Below are positions 48,746-58,219 of a stretch of 64,000 nucleotides of DNA, piece after piece. The DNA is from Prochlorococcus sp. AG-347-G20 (GTDB taxonomy: Bacteria > Cyanobacteriota > Cyanobacteriia > PCC-6307 > Cyanobiaceae): positions 186,001-250,000 of the forward strand of contig QCBJ01000002.1 in the NCBI GenBank assembly GCA_003281645.1, in the 5' to 3' direction. The translations under genes were made by a program, and so were the position numbers. Every line of letters begins with the position of its first letter. Position 1 is the stretch's first letter. Below the pieces are notes generated by a model. The model ran no database searches and was not told the DNA's origin. It saw nothing but the letters and a program-made list of their open reading frames with translations.

Positions 48746-49271
48746 ATTGGGCGATATCAAGAATTTGTTTTTTTATAAATTCCTTTTGCTCTGTGTCATA
48801 CTTTACTGATTTATCAAAACTATTGCCCATATCATTCAAGTCTCTAAGGACTTGATTGACTGACTTTGTAACTGACTTTGTTTCTAACAGTCTTAAAATA
48901 GCCTTACATCTATCTGAAATGTTTTCCGATGTTATCTCATATTCATGATTATTATTTCTTCGATGAATAATAATTTGAGCGGAACTCATTATTAAATTTT
49001 TTACTAATATGTCTGTTACATCATCACCACCTTCGTTCAGTTTGTAAATTAGTGAAAAAGGAAGTTTATCTAACAAAAAACAATCTTTATCTGATAAAGC
49101 GTATGCAAAAAATCCTCTGAGTCCATTTCTTGTTTTAGTTAGCTCTGCAATTCTATCTGCTAAAACCTCCTCGCTGAGTAAATCTTCACCCCACTCTTTG
49201 CACCATTGTGCGGATATGTTTATTGCTTGAGTGAACGAAGCTTCTTTTATATTTATGGTTTTTTTTTCCAT
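48744..49271 (-). CDS. Conserved protein of unknown function
   Basis: A 175-residue soluble protein. It reads AINISAQWCKEWGEDLLSEE near the N-terminus, then RNGLRGFFAYALSD, and ends in a charged, probably helical region. No known motif is found. The middle contains NEGGDDVTDILVKNLIMSSAQIIIHRRN, which may form the fold core. It stands alone between the BI-1 gene and era. I believe similar proteins occur in other marine picocyanobacteria, but I cannot assign a function. Confidence 0.75.
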   Translation of the reverse strand: MEKKTINIKEASFTQAINISAQWCKEWGEDLLSEEVLADRIAELTKTRNGLRGFFAYALSDKDCFLLDKLPFSLIYKLNEGGDDVTDILVKNLIMSSAQIIIHRRNNNHEYEITSENISDRCKAILRLLETKSVTKSVNQVLRDLNDMGNSFDKSVKYDTEQKEFIKKQILDIAQ

Positions 49272-49309
49272 TTTTGATCAGAATTTTATTATTGATGCAT
49301 TAAAAGTCT

Positions 49310-50221
49310 TTGGCTAATTATAGATCTGGATTCGTAACTTTACTAGGAAGGCCAAATGTCGGTAAATCTACTTTAATAAATAAACTGATTGGAGAAAAAA
49401 TAACAATTACTTCTCCTATAGCGCAAACTACTAGAAATAAGTTAAAAGGAATACTAACTAAAGAAAATGGGCAAATAATTTTTGTTGATACGCCAGGTGT
49501 TCATAAACCTCATCATCGACTTGGGGAGATATTAGTAAAAAACGCAAAATCTGCAATTAATGGAGTTGATATGGTTATTTTTGTAATTGATTCAAGTGAA
49601 GAACCTGGTAGAGGTGATGAATATATTTTGAACTTTCTACTCGCAAATAAAACTGAGTTTATTGTTGCATTAAATAAGTGGGATTTGGTTAATAAAGAAT
49701 TTAGGAATTTACGATTAGATCAATATAGAAGATTTTTTGGAATTAATAGAAACTTTCAAATTGTAAGTGCTTCTCAAGGAGAGGGATGTTCTGAACTAGT
49801 TGAAATGGTACTTAATTTTCTTCCAGAGGGTCCCAAACTTTATGGCGAAGAAACGATTTGCGACCAACCATTAGATAACTTATTATCTGATTTAGTAAGA
49901 GAACAGGTATTAAAAAATACAAGAGAAGAAGTACCTCATAGTGTTGCAGTAAAGATAGAAAAGAGAGAGGAAATTAAAAGAAATAATGGTAAAGTTTTTA
50001 CTGCTATTTTGGCTACTATTATTGTTGAAAGATCAACTCAAAAAGGCATTCTTATTGGAAAGAAAGGTTCAATGTTAAAAATGATTGGTCAGTCAGCAAG
50101 ATCAAATATGTCAAAATTAATTGATGGTCCAGTTCACCTAGAGTTGTTTGTAAAAGTTGTTCCAAATTGGAGAAAAAAAGAATCAAGATTAATTGAGTTT
50201 GGTTATGAGGAAGATTTCTAG
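49310..50221 (+). CDS. era: GTPase Era
   Basis: GTPase that helps 16S rRNA maturation and 30S assembly. The 303-residue protein has G1 GRPNVGKST (13-21), G3 DTPGVHKP, G4 NKWD, and a C-terminal KH domain (about 200-295; KGSMLKMIGQSARSN). Start is a TTG at 49310. Its stop codon is followed directly by the ATG of trmD, with no spacer. Confidence 0.97.
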   Translation: MANYRSGFVTLLGRPNVGKSTLINKLIGEKITITSPIAQTTRNKLKGILTKENGQIIFVDTPGVHKPHHRLGEILVKNAKSAINGVDMVIFVIDSSEEPGRGDEYILNFLLANKTEFIVALNKWDLVNKEFRNLRLDQYRRFFGINRNFQIVSASQGEGCSELVEMVLNFLPEGPKLYGEETICDQPLDNLLSDLVREQVLKNTREEVPHSVAVKIEKREEIKRNNGKVFTAILATIIVERSTQKGILIGKKGSMLKMIGQSARSNMSKLIDGPVHLELFVKVVPNWRKKESRLIEFGYEEDF

Positions 50222-50959
50222 ATGAATGGTTTTAATTTTGATGTAATCACATTGTTCCCTAAAGCTTTTGAATTAGTAAATAATTTAGGGGTCATAACAA
50301 GAGCTATAAATAAGAATTTGATCGATGTAAATTTACATGATTTAAGAGAATATGGAGAAGGTTCTTACAGGCAAGTAGACGATAAGCCTTATGGAGGAGG
50401 AGCAGGGATGGTATTAAAACCTGAACCTATTTATAAGGCATATGAATCAATTAGAAAATTACATAAAAGTAAAACTTTGCTGATGACTCCACAGGGTAAA
50501 GTCTTAAAGCAAAAGGATCTTGTAAGATGGTCCACTTTGGATCAAATAATAATTATTTGTGGTCAATATGAAGGTTTTGATGAAAGGGTTAGATCCTTAG
50601 CTGATGAGGAAATATCCATAGGTGATTATGTGCTTTCTGGAGGTGAAATACCCGCTATATCAATAATTAACGGTTTGACTAGATTATTACCAGGAACTCT
50701 TGGGGATCCAGATTCCTTGATCAATGAGAGTCATAACTCCCCCTTACTAGAGTACCCACAGTACACAAGACCTCAAGTTTTTAGGGATATGAAAGTTCCT
50801 GATGTTCTAATTAGTGGTAATCACAAAGAGATTGAATTTTGGAGAGAAGAGCAGATGTTAAAAAGAACATTTAAAAGAAGACAAGATCTAATTAAAAGTG
50901 AATTACATGATTTGCAAATCGATGAATATGATGGGGATGATTGGCTCTGGGATTTATAG
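50222..50959 (+). CDS. trmD: tRNA (guanine-N1)-methyltransferase TrmD
   Basis: Makes m1G37 in tRNAs for Leu, Pro and Arg, preventing frameshifts. The 245-residue SPOUT enzyme has the deep-knot motifs [54 protein letters not shown] and TRPQVF. It starts at the base after the era stop, so the genes are coupled. It is not next to rpsP as in many bacteria, though rpsP is 3.7 kb upstream in this window. Confidence 0.97.
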   Translation: MNGFNFDVITLFPKAFELVNNLGVITRAINKNLIDVNLHDLREYGEGSYRQVDDKPYGGGAGMVLKPEPIYKAYESIRKLHKSKTLLMTPQGKVLKQKDLVRWSTLDQIIIICGQYEGFDERVRSLADEEISIGDYVLSGGEIPAISIINGLTRLLPGTLGDPDSLINESHNSPLLEYPQYTRPQVFRDMKVPDVLISGNHKEIEFWREEQMLKRTFKRRQDLIKSELHDLQIDEYDGDDWLWDL

Positions 50960-51077
50960 AGAAGTTGCTTCAGATGCAATTTTAAAAGAATGCAAATTCA
51001 ATAAATATTACTAAATACTCATGAAGAATAATTTTCTATTTTTCTAGATTAATAGTAAAATAAAAAAAAATTAAATT

Positions 51078-52325
51078 TTGCAACTCAAAAAGAATTTTGA
51101 ATATACAGTTTTAAGATTTCTCTCTTTAAAGAGTAAGTCAACTTTGGCATTTTTCATATATCTTTTATTCTCAGTTTTTACATTTGATGTTACTAAAGCA
51201 AATACTAATTTCCCAAAAACAAAAAATAAACAAATTGAAATTGAATATCTAGAATCAAGAAATGAGTTAGAGGATTACATAATTGATACTGGAGACTCAA
51301 TTTATTTAGAATTTTCTCCCGCGGCTGAGCTTAATGGATTTTTTACAGTTAATGAAGAAGGAGAATTATTATTACCAAGGTTAGACGAAACGTTTGTAAG
51401 GGGATTAACAAAGTCTGAATTAAAAACTTTATTGGAAAAAAGATACACTGAATTTCTTATTGATCCAGAAATAAAAATAAGAATTGCAGAATTTAAAAGT
51501 ATTAGAGTCTTAGCAAGAGGTGAGTTGAGAAATCCCGGTTTTTATAAATTTCCTGCTTATCCCTCAGTTTCCTTTTTTAAATTAGATAGTTTCGATAATT
51601 CTGAGCTTGATTCATTGATTGAAAATAATGAGCAATCAGATATAGGTCAAAATTTGCAATCAAATAATCAATCTTCACAAGATCTAGTCGTCAAAAGATC
51701 AAGTGAAAATATAACTACCATTTCTGATGTAATTAGAAAAGCTGGTGGTGTAACTTCTAAAACTGATTTATCTAAAATTGAAATTATAAGAGATATACCT
51801 CTTGGAAAAGGTGGAGGCAAAAAAAGAACAGTTATTGATTTTAATGCTTATGTATACGAATCAGATCCTACTAACGATATCCGTATATTTGATGGCGATA
51901 CTTTATTCTTTCCAAAACTAAGTAAATCTAATCCAAATCAAATCCCGAAATCTATTTTATCTGGTATTTCCCCAAAATTTATCTCAGTAAATCTTTTTGG
52001 TAGGGTTGAAACTCCTGGAGTTGTAAAACTGCCACTTGAAGCTACTCTATCAGATGCAATTGATATATCTGGACCAATTAAACCTCTTTCTGGGAAGATT
52101 GTGCTTATGAGGTATGAGCAAGATGGGAAGTTATTAAAGAAAAACATATCATATTCAGCAAGTGCTAAAAGAGGCTCTAGAAGAAATCCTTATTTAAAAG
52201 AAGATGATTTGATATCTGTTAAAAATAGTATTTTAGGAAAAACTACAGGCGTGATTAGAGAATTTACAGCTCCATTCGTGGGTATTTATTCAACAAAAGA
52301 AATTATTGAAGGATTTAGCGATTAA
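51078..52325 (+). CDS. Polysaccharide export protein (Wza-like, SLBB)
   Basis: A 415-residue periplasmic or outer-membrane protein for exopolysaccharide secretion. An N-terminal signal (about 18-40), then a Poly_export domain at about 60-145 (YIIDTGDSIYLEFSPAAELNG, GELLLPRLDETFVRGLTKSELKTLL), a Ser/Asn-rich linker, and SLBB-like repeats (VNLFGRVETPGVVKLPLEATLSDAI). Start is TTG. Other capsule genes are not adjacent, which is unusual for wza. Confidence 0.88.
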   Translation: MQLKKNFEYTVLRFLSLKSKSTLAFFIYLLFSVFTFDVTKANTNFPKTKNKQIEIEYLESRNELEDYIIDTGDSIYLEFSPAAELNGFFTVNEEGELLLPRLDETFVRGLTKSELKTLLEKRYTEFLIDPEIKIRIAEFKSIRVLARGELRNPGFYKFPAYPSVSFFKLDSFDNSELDSLIENNEQSDIGQNLQSNNQSSQDLVVKRSSENITTISDVIRKAGGVTSKTDLSKIEIIRDIPLGKGGGKKRTVIDFNAYVYESDPTNDIRIFDGDTLFFPKLSKSNPNQIPKSILSGISPKFISVNLFGRVETPGVVKLPLEATLSDAIDISGPIKPLSGKIVLMRYEQDGKLLKKNISYSASAKRGSRRNPYLKEDDLISVKNSILGKTTGVIREFTAPFVGIYSTKEIIEGFSD

Positions 52326-52491
52326 GAAATAGGGTATATATGTAATCATAATATTTAAAATATTTTAATAATTTTCTTTTATTGGTAAAGTAATAGCTTA
52401 ATACTAATAATTTGTTCATTATTCCTATAAAAATTTATTAGAAATAAAAGAAAGACCACAAATTTTATTTAGATTACAAAAAACTCGGAAA

Positions 52492-52992
52492 ATGAATGAT
52501 TTAACTCCAAAATTTAGAATCGGCAATGGCTATGACATTCATAGATTGGTAGTAGGAAGGAAACTTATAATAGGTGGAGTAATGTTGAAACATCCTGATA
52601 ATTTAGGTTTGGATGGTCATAGTGACGCGGACGTATTAACTCATTCAATTATGGATGCATTATTAGGAGCGCTTTCTCTTGGAGATATTGGAAAATACTT
52701 TCCTCCATCAGATGATAAATGGAAAGATGCAAATAGTTTATTTCTATTGTCAGAAGTCATTAAATTAATCAGAAAAGAAGGTTGGGAAATTAATAATATA
52801 GATAGTGTTGTTGTTGCTGAAAGGCCAAAAATAAAACCTTTCATAGAATTAATGAAAAAAAATATTTCCAATACTTTAGAAATTGATGATGGTTTTATAG
52901 GAATCAAAGCAACCACAAATGAAAAATTAGGTCCAGAGGGTAGAGAAGAAGGTATAAGTTGTCATTCTGTGGTACTGCTCGAGAAAAAATAA
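52492..52992 (+). CDS. ispF: 2-C-methyl-D-erythritol 2,4-cyclodiphosphate synthase
   Basis: MEP-pathway enzyme forming the cyclic diphosphate on the way to isoprenoids (carotenoids, chlorophyll phytol, quinones). The 166-residue protein has the family start [21 protein letters not shown] with the zinc ligands D-x-[23 protein letters not shown], and [19 protein letters not shown]. It overlaps the next gene by one base (TAATG). Confidence 0.97.
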   Translation: MNDLTPKFRIGNGYDIHRLVVGRKLIIGGVMLKHPDNLGLDGHSDADVLTHSIMDALLGALSLGDIGKYFPPSDDKWKDANSLFLLSEVIKLIRKEGWEINNIDSVVVAERPKIKPFIELMKKNISNTLEIDDGFIGIKATTNEKLGPEGREEGISCHSVVLLEKK

Positions 52993-53438
52993 TGAAAATA
53001 AGATTTAGAAATGGAAAGACAATAAAAAGTCTTGCATTATTATTAATTTGTTTATCTGTCTTTCTTTTTCAAATTAATTCTCAAATTCTTAATGCTTTAC
53101 CTATGGAAAACTACCGAGATGAAATTGTCATAGAAGAATTAAGACTTAAAGTTCCCGCTAAATTTAAGGAAGTATGGCTAAATACTGAAAAACAAATTTG
53201 GGAGCCCTGGTTATTTTCTCAAGATGGTTTTTTGGGTAGACAATTGTTTTGGGATAAAGAAAAAGAAGAGGCTTTAATATTGGTAAATTGGAAAAGTAAA
53301 AAACTTTGGAAAAGTATACCAATGTCAGAAGTAAATGCGTTGCAAGAAAAATTTGAAGAAAATGTCAAAACTGCCTTAAATGTTAATAAAAATCCTTTTG
53401 AATTAATTTATGAGGGGGAGTTAGTGAAGCAAGGATGA
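52992..53438 (+). CDS. TIGR03792 family protein
   Basis: A 148-residue protein with a signal or anchor helix (about 11-30), then LRLKVPAKFKEVWLNTEKQIWEPWL, DGFLGRQLFWDKEKEEALILVNWKSKKLWKSIP, the pattern of the uncharacterised cyanobacterial family TIGR03792, which resembles ABM-type (antibiotic monooxygenase-like) folds. The ATG at 52992 is chosen because it sits in the TAATG junction with ispF; an upstream in-frame start would extend into ispF. It overlaps larB by 4 bp. Confidence 0.85.
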   Translation: MKIRFRNGKTIKSLALLLICLSVFLFQINSQILNALPMENYRDEIVIEELRLKVPAKFKEVWLNTEKQIWEPWLFSQDGFLGRQLFWDKEKEEALILVNWKSKKLWKSIPMSEVNALQEKFEENVKTALNVNKNPFELIYEGELVKQG

Positions 53439-54091
53439 ATTTAGATATAAGGTTTGATTTTCAACGAAGAGAGAGGCTTGGCCTCATTGAAGCAATTTGG
53501 GGAGAAGATAAGACTATCGATCAATTAAAGAGATTAACTGAGAATGTATTAGGTAAAAATGAGGTGGTTTTCATTACAAGGATTAATAGTGAAAAGGCTA
53601 GTTATCTTTTAGATTTGTATGATGAGGCAAGATTTTATGAAGAAGCAAAATGCCTAATAATTGGGGAGAATTTAAATAAATTAAATACGAATAAAAAAGT
53701 TGCCATAATTTCAGGAGGTTCAAGTGATCTGCCTGTAACACGCGAAGCACAATTAGCACTTGAAATTTATGGAGTCAATTGTCAATCTTTTATAGATGTT
53801 GGAGTAGCAGGACTTCATAGATTAATGAGTCAGTTGGAAGAAATTAATAAATATGATGTATTAATAGTTTGTGCTGGAATGGAAGGAGCTTTGGCAACGG
53901 TTGTGGGAGGATTGTTGGGACAACCGATAATTGCAGTACCTGTATCAGTGGGATACGGAGTTAGCAAGGATGGAGAAACTGCTTTAAATAGTATGTTGTC
54001 AAGCTGTTCTCCAGGTATTGCAGTTATGAATATAGATAATGGTTACGGAGCAGCAATGGCGGCTCTCAGAATTATTAAAAGTATTACCTAA
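53435..54091 (+). CDS. larB: LarB-like (nickel pincer cofactor carboxylase family)
   Basis: A 218-residue protein with a PurE-like domain (about 80-210): VAIISGGSSDLPVTREAQLALEIYG, DVGVAGLHRLMSQLEEI, VCAGMEGALATVVGGLLGQPIIAVPVSVGYG. LarB carboxylates nicotinic acid adenine dinucleotide in building the nickel-pincer cofactor. LarC and LarE are not nearby, so the role in this organism is uncertain; the fold is secure. ATGA overlap with the TIGR03792 gene and close to ispF. Confidence 0.88.
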   Translation: MNLDIRFDFQRRERLGLIEAIWGEDKTIDQLKRLTENVLGKNEVVFITRINSEKASYLLDLYDEARFYEEAKCLIIGENLNKLNTNKKVAIISGGSSDLPVTREAQLALEIYGVNCQSFIDVGVAGLHRLMSQLEEINKYDVLIVCAGMEGALATVVGGLLGQPIIAVPVSVGYGVSKDGETALNSMLSSCSPGIAVMNIDNGYGAAMAALRIIKSIT

Positions 54092-54095
54092 ATAA

Positions 54096-54227
54096 TTACT
54101 TTTTTTCTATTTCTAATAGATTTTCTATCCATAAATTAAGTTGTTTTGATAGCATTCCTTCTTCTTTCATTTTGATTGCTTTTATTACTACTTCTGTATT
54201 TACCCACTCTGGGAATCTTTTCGGCAT
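54096..54227 (-). CDS. Small unlisted ORF, 43 residues
   Basis: A 43-residue basic/acidic peptide starting MPKRFPEWVNTEVVIKAIKM and continuing with KEEGMLSKQLNLWIENLLEIEKK. The heptad-like hydrophobic spacing suggests an amphipathic helix. It begins with ATG and ends with TAA 5 bp after the larB stop on the other strand. Its balanced composition, unlike random AT-rich ORFs, supports coding. No family is known to me. Confidence 0.5.
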   Translation of the reverse strand: MPKRFPEWVNTEVVIKAIKMKEEGMLSKQLNLWIENLLEIEKK

Positions 54228-54294
54228 TTATTTTTATATTCAGTATTCTTAATTTGGTACAAATTTTTATAAAAACAAGATCTTAGTAACAAAT

Positions 54295-54462
54295 TTAATC
54301 TTTTATGTTTGATTTTGTACCTAATCTAGACAGCTCAGATGAGGTATGTTCACATTCTACATTTTTTAATCTTTCAATCAGCTCGGAGAGATCTTTATGT
54401 GCTAACTCCCCATTTTGCTCCCATTTTAGAGACCTTGAGTTGCTATCAATTTTTTCTTTCAT
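54295..54462 (-). CDS. Small unlisted ORF, 55 residues
   Basis: A 55-residue ORF starting MKEKIDSNSRSLKWEQNGELA and including HKDLSELIERLKNVECEHTSSELSRLGTKSN. It is hydrophilic and probably helical, with no membrane segment. It lies in the 483-bp gap between larB and thiS, 67 bp upstream of the 43-residue ORF on the same strand. The forward ORF across the same bases has a less protein-like composition. No function is known. Confidence 0.5.
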   Translation of the reverse strand: MKEKIDSNSRSLKWEQNGELAHKDLSELIERLKNVECEHTSSELSRLGTKSNIKD

Positions 54463-54574
54463 TGTTAAGTTTAAGTATTAAGAATATAAAACGAAAACAG
54501 GCGAAATTTGGTTATTGTTTCAAGCCTAAACTTAAAAAATTATGAAGATTTTTAATACATTAAATATTTTTCTT

Positions 54575-54784
54575 TTATCCGCCACCAACTATTGAAACAA
54601 TTTCTAAATTATCACCATCTTTAAGCTTCACTTTTTCCCATTTCATTGAATTTATAATTAAATTATTTAATTCCACCACAATTGTGTTAGGTTTATATCC
54701 CATTAAATTTAGAGCTGTTGATAGTAGAGCATTTTCTTGATCAATTTCTATTTTTTTTTCTTCTCCATTTACTTTAATTTTCAT
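54575..54784 (-). CDS. thiS: Sulfur carrier protein ThiS
   Basis: A 69-residue ubiquitin-like protein whose C-terminal GG is adenylated and thiocarboxylated to deliver sulfur to the thiazole ring of thiamine. The ending DNLEIVSIVGGG provides the required Gly-Gly, here followed by one more Gly from the gene end. N-terminal beta strands MKIKVNGEEKKIEI fit the fold. It overlaps thiE by 11 bp and follows it in the transcript. Confidence 0.94.
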   Translation of the reverse strand: MKIKVNGEEKKIEIDQENALLSTALNLMGYKPNTIVVELNNLIINSMKWEKVKLKDGDNLEIVSIVGGG

Positions 54785-55829
54785 TAGACAATTCTTTTAG
54801 AATCATAATAGCGTCTTCTTTAGGATCTTTAGAATTCATTAATTGCGAAACTAAGGCAATTTTTTTAAACCCATTACTTTTTAAATATGAAATATTATTT
54901 GACTTGATTCCTCCAATAGCAAACCAAGTCATATTTAAATCTTTTGTTAATGTTTTAATCTTTTCAATACCTAAAGGTTTTTTGTTCTTTTTTGTTGCAG
55001 TTTCAAATACTGGTCCAATTCCTATGTAATCACAACCATCTTTAATAGCATTAGAAATATCAATTTCATTATTTGCACTTATGCCAATAATTTTTGAATA
55101 TCCTAATAATTTCCTTGCAGTTTTTAAGTCTAAATCATCTTGTCCAAGATGAATTCCATCTGCATTAGATGCAAGAGCTATGTCAAGTCTGTCGTTAACG
55201 ATGAACAATGAATTATATCTTTTACATAGATTTTTAATTTTGATTGCTTCCTGAAGATGATCTTCATCAGTTCCCGTTTTGAATCTATGTTGAATGATTC
55301 TTACACCAGCAATTAAAATCTCTTCTACTATTTCTAATAAATTATTCTTCTGATCTGTAATTACATATAAGTCATTTTTTTTTAATATTTCCTCAGACTT
55401 CTTGTACTCGCTTAAACTTAATAAGTCAATTTCTATAGTATATATTTCATATCTAATTTCCGAAGCGATTTTTGAAAGTTCATGATTCTGTAGCCTTGAG
55501 AATTCTTCTATGACTCGTAATGCTTCTTGAACTCTGGCTGAATTAGAACTTATAATTTGTTCAGAAGTTTTTCTGTTGATTTGCTCGTGATGAGTCAATC
55601 CTTTACATTTGTCCTCGATATGATTTCTAGATTGTTTATAAACTTCTAAATGATTTTTTCCTAAAATTTGTCTAAAATTTTTAATCTTTTTTACATACTC
55701 TTCTTTGCCTAGACCAAATCTAGCCCAATCCTCTAATACTCTTAGTCCTTCTCTAGCTCTATCAAGATTAGCGTCAATAATTTGATAAATTCTTAAATCT
55801 TCAGCTTCTTTAGTATTGGAATTCTGCAT
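54774..55829 (-). CDS. thiE: Thiamine phosphate synthase (with N-terminal domain)
   Basis: Joins the thiazole and pyrimidine halves of thiamine. The 351-residue protein is longer than the usual 210 because of a helical N-terminal domain (about 1-140, YQIIDANLDRAREGLRVLEDWARF) found in cyanobacterial ThiE. The catalytic TIM-barrel starts near 150 (DLYVITDQKN) and contains VRIIQHRFK, FIVNDRLDIALASNADGIHLGQDD and YIGIGPVFETATKK. It runs into thiS with an 11-bp overlap and follows ribF by 7 bp. Confidence 0.95.
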   Translation of the reverse strand: MQNSNTKEAEDLRIYQIIDANLDRAREGLRVLEDWARFGLGKEEYVKKIKNFRQILGKNHLEVYKQSRNHIEDKCKGLTHHEQINRKTSEQIISSNSARVQEALRVIEEFSRLQNHELSKIASEIRYEIYTIEIDLLSLSEYKKSEEILKKNDLYVITDQKNNLLEIVEEILIAGVRIIQHRFKTGTDEDHLQEAIKIKNLCKRYNSLFIVNDRLDIALASNADGIHLGQDDLDLKTARKLLGYSKIIGISANNEIDISNAIKDGCDYIGIGPVFETATKKNKKPLGIEKIKTLTKDLNMTWFAIGGIKSNNISYLKSNGFKKIALVSQLMNSKDPKEDAIMILKELSNEN

Positions 55830-55836
55830 TTGTAAT

Positions 55837-56760
55837 TTATCTTTTGTAGGTTTTAAAAATTTTTAAAGCATTATCTCTATCTTTTTTAATTTGATTAGAA
55901 AGTTGATCTATATTTTTGAACTTGATTTGAGATCTAAGTTTTTCAACTGGTTCTACAGATAGATTTAAACCATATAGATCGATATCTTTATTTATTAAAT
56001 GAACTTCAACTGCAGATGGCAATAAGGGATTTATTGTTGGTTGAGAGCCAAGATTCATAACAGATTCAATTTTTTGGTTGGAATTTCCTATTGTTGTCCA
56101 AGATGCGTAAACTCCCTCTCCAGGTAAAAATTTTCTGCCATCTATTTCAAGATTTGCGGTAGGCCATCCTATACTTTTTCCAATTCCTTTACCTTGAACA
56201 ACCTTTCCATTAAAACTATAAGGCCTATTGAGAATTTTGAAAGCATTTTTCAGATCACTTTTCTCCAATAGATCTCTAATTCTGCTGCTGCTGATTCTAC
56301 CTTCCTTGTCTTCTAAAATTGGAGTAATTTTTAGTTTAATATCCGTATCCTTAATCATATATTTAATTGTATTTATATCTCCACTTCTTCTGAAACCAAA
56401 TTTAAAATTAGCACCTACAGAAATGTTTTTTGCTTTTAATTGATTTATCAAAATATCTCTTACAAATATTTCTGCACTTAACTTAGATAGTTCCTTATCA
56501 AAAGGAATCAGAACTAATTGTTCAATCCCGAGATCTTCGAGAATTGTTAGTTTTTCATGAGGAAGATCAAGTCTAAGACGCGTCTCATTATATAGAACTT
56601 CTCTTGGATGAGGCCAGAAGCTAGCAATTGTTGGGGTATATTGATTTTCTTCAATTACACTTTTTATTAATTTTCTGTGACCAGCATGTAGGCCATCAAA
56701 ACTTCCAATAGCTATTGAAGTGGGATTCTTAACTTCAGATGGCGATATTAAAGAGATCAA
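55837..56760 (-). CDS. ribF: Bifunctional riboflavin kinase / FAD synthetase
   Basis: Converts riboflavin to FMN and then FAD. The 307-residue protein has the nucleotidyltransferase domain with SIAIGSFDGLHAGHRKLI (about 15-32) and later SSSRIRDLLE, and the riboflavin kinase domain starting near 180 (NRPYSFNGKVVQGKGIGKSIGWPTANLEI). The start is TTG at 56760. It precedes thiE by 7 bp, giving a ribF-thiE-thiS cofactor operon. Confidence 0.95.
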   Translation of the reverse strand: MISLISPSEVKNPTSIAIGSFDGLHAGHRKLIKSVIEENQYTPTIASFWPHPREVLYNETRLRLDLPHEKLTILEDLGIEQLVLIPFDKELSKLSAEIFVRDILINQLKAKNISVGANFKFGFRRSGDINTIKYMIKDTDIKLKITPILEDKEGRISSSRIRDLLEKSDLKNAFKILNRPYSFNGKVVQGKGIGKSIGWPTANLEIDGRKFLPGEGVYASWTTIGNSNQKIESVMNLGSQPTINPLLPSAVEVHLINKDIDLYGLNLSVEPVEKLRSQIKFKNIDQLSNQIKKDRDNALKIFKTYKR

Positions 56761-56828
56761 AAGATTTCGTGCAATTTTATGATTTTGATGGCAAATTTGA
56801 ATAGATTATAGTTTATTCAATCAAATGA

Positions 56829-57362
56829 ATGTCTGACAAAATTGATTTTCAGTCCCTTTCATTTGGAATGCGGCGCATTGGATGGATACGCTTTTGGGTT
56901 CAGTCCATTTTAGGTGTTGTTGTTGCAGCTGTTTTGCTTTTTTCTAATGTTGTAAATAATAGCGAAGGGCAGCTTAGCTTAGCGCCTGGTCTATCACTTA
57001 CAACAATTTCCTTGATTTTACTACTTTTTAGTCTTTGGCAAGGTTGGTTAATAGTTAGAACAGGAAGAGCAATCGCAAGTAACGCAAGACCCTCAAGAGG
57101 ACAAACAAGTAAATTGATAAAACGAGGACTAATTGTTGATTTATTAGGAATTTTGTTTGGATTAATTGGATATCAAGCTCTTATGGGTGCCTTATTTATC
57201 CAAGCATCTTCTCAAACAACTGGACAATTAATAACAGCAACATCTGATATCCCAATTACTGGACTTGAAATATTATCAGTTCTCAGTAACACACAAGTTA
57301 TTGCTGCTCATTTTTTTGGACTTTGCTTTTCGTTGTGGCTTTTAAGAAGGATTTATAAATGA
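56829..57362 (+). CDS. DUF3611 family membrane protein
   Basis: A 177-residue integral membrane protein with four hydrophobic segments (about 20-40, 55-75, 100-122, 152-172) and the N-terminus [17 protein letters not shown] typical of the DUF3611 family, found in cyanobacteria and chloroplasts. Function is unknown; the family is probably thylakoid or plasma membrane. Its 3' end overlaps surE on the opposite strand by 21 bp. Confidence 0.88.
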   Translation: MSDKIDFQSLSFGMRRIGWIRFWVQSILGVVVAAVLLFSNVVNNSEGQLSLAPGLSLTTISLILLLFSLWQGWLIVRTGRAIASNARPSRGQTSKLIKRGLIVDLLGILFGLIGYQALMGALFIQASSQTTGQLITATSDIPITGLEILSVLSNTQVIAAHFFGLCFSLWLLRRIYK

Positions 57363-58151
57363 ATTATTAATTTTAGGTAGTTTGTCTAAATTACCCCTCC
57401 AAAATAAATCTGGTTCAACAGGTGTGAGAGATATTTTGTTTTCTTGTATTTGAGATACATCACTAGGCCATTTCTTTGGACCATAACCTTTTGATTTAAG
57501 ATCTAAAACTACCTCACCAGCGAGCCAATAATAATCATCGCCCCTTGGGTCTTCTCTTTTGGAAAATTGATTTTTATATTTTCTTACTGATAATCTTGTC
57601 CAGGATAATTCTTTTATTTTGCTTTTTTCGCAAGGGGGTATATTCAAATTTAATAGAAGTGAAGTTGGCCAACTATCGTTAATTGCTTGTTCTGCAATAT
57701 TCATTGCAATTTCTCCGGCAAATTCAAAATTCTTCCATTTAAAACTAGCAACACTAATTGCCATAGAGGGAACATTTTCTAAAGTGCCTTCCATAGCTGC
57801 AGCGACTGTGCCTGAACAAAAAATATCTGTTCCTAAATTGGGACCGTGATTTATTCCAGAAAGTACTAGATCAGGTTTGTGATCCAAGAGTTCAGATAGC
57901 GCTAATTTGACGCAATCAGCAGGTGTACCAGAACATCCCCAAGCTTCAATTCCTTCCCCAAATAATTCGTCAGCTTTTTCCACTCTTAATGGAGATTGTA
58001 AAGTAAGACCATGACCTGTAGCTGATCTTTCTTGGTCAGGACAAACTACTTTTACCTTATGCCCTCTTTTTTGTGCTGATTTTGCTAGAGCTCTTATCCC
58101 CGCTGCAAAAACACCATCATCATTGCTAATTAATATATTTAACGGTTTCAT
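57342..58151 (-). CDS. surE: 5'/3'-nucleotidase SurE
   Basis: Metal-dependent nucleoside monophosphate phosphatase of stationary-phase survival. The 269-residue protein starts [20 protein letters not shown] with the metal-binding Asp pair, and has [41 protein letters not shown] and GVD-type core motifs. Length is normal for the family. It overlaps the DUF3611 gene by 21 bp and is divergent from pheS with 68 bp between. Confidence 0.96.
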   Translation of the reverse strand: MKPLNILISNDDGVFAAGIRALAKSAQKRGHKVKVVCPDQERSATGHGLTLQSPLRVEKADELFGEGIEAWGCSGTPADCVKLALSELLDHKPDLVLSGINHGPNLGTDIFCSGTVAAAMEGTLENVPSMAISVASFKWKNFEFAGEIAMNIAEQAINDSWPTSLLLNLNIPPCEKSKIKELSWTRLSVRKYKNQFSKREDPRGDDYYWLAGEVVLDLKSKGYGPKKWPSDVSQIQENKISLTPVEPDLFWRGNLDKLPKINNSFINPS

Positions 58152-58219
58152 TAATCAATAAATTTTATTTATGGACGATATTTAAGTAAGATAAAGCAAT
58201 ACTTATTTTTACTATATCA

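Noticed and set aside
54339..54545. 68-codon plus-strand ORF in the larB-thiS gap
   Set aside because: It is rich in Leu/Phe/Ser runs and overlaps the more protein-like 55-codon minus-strand ORF.
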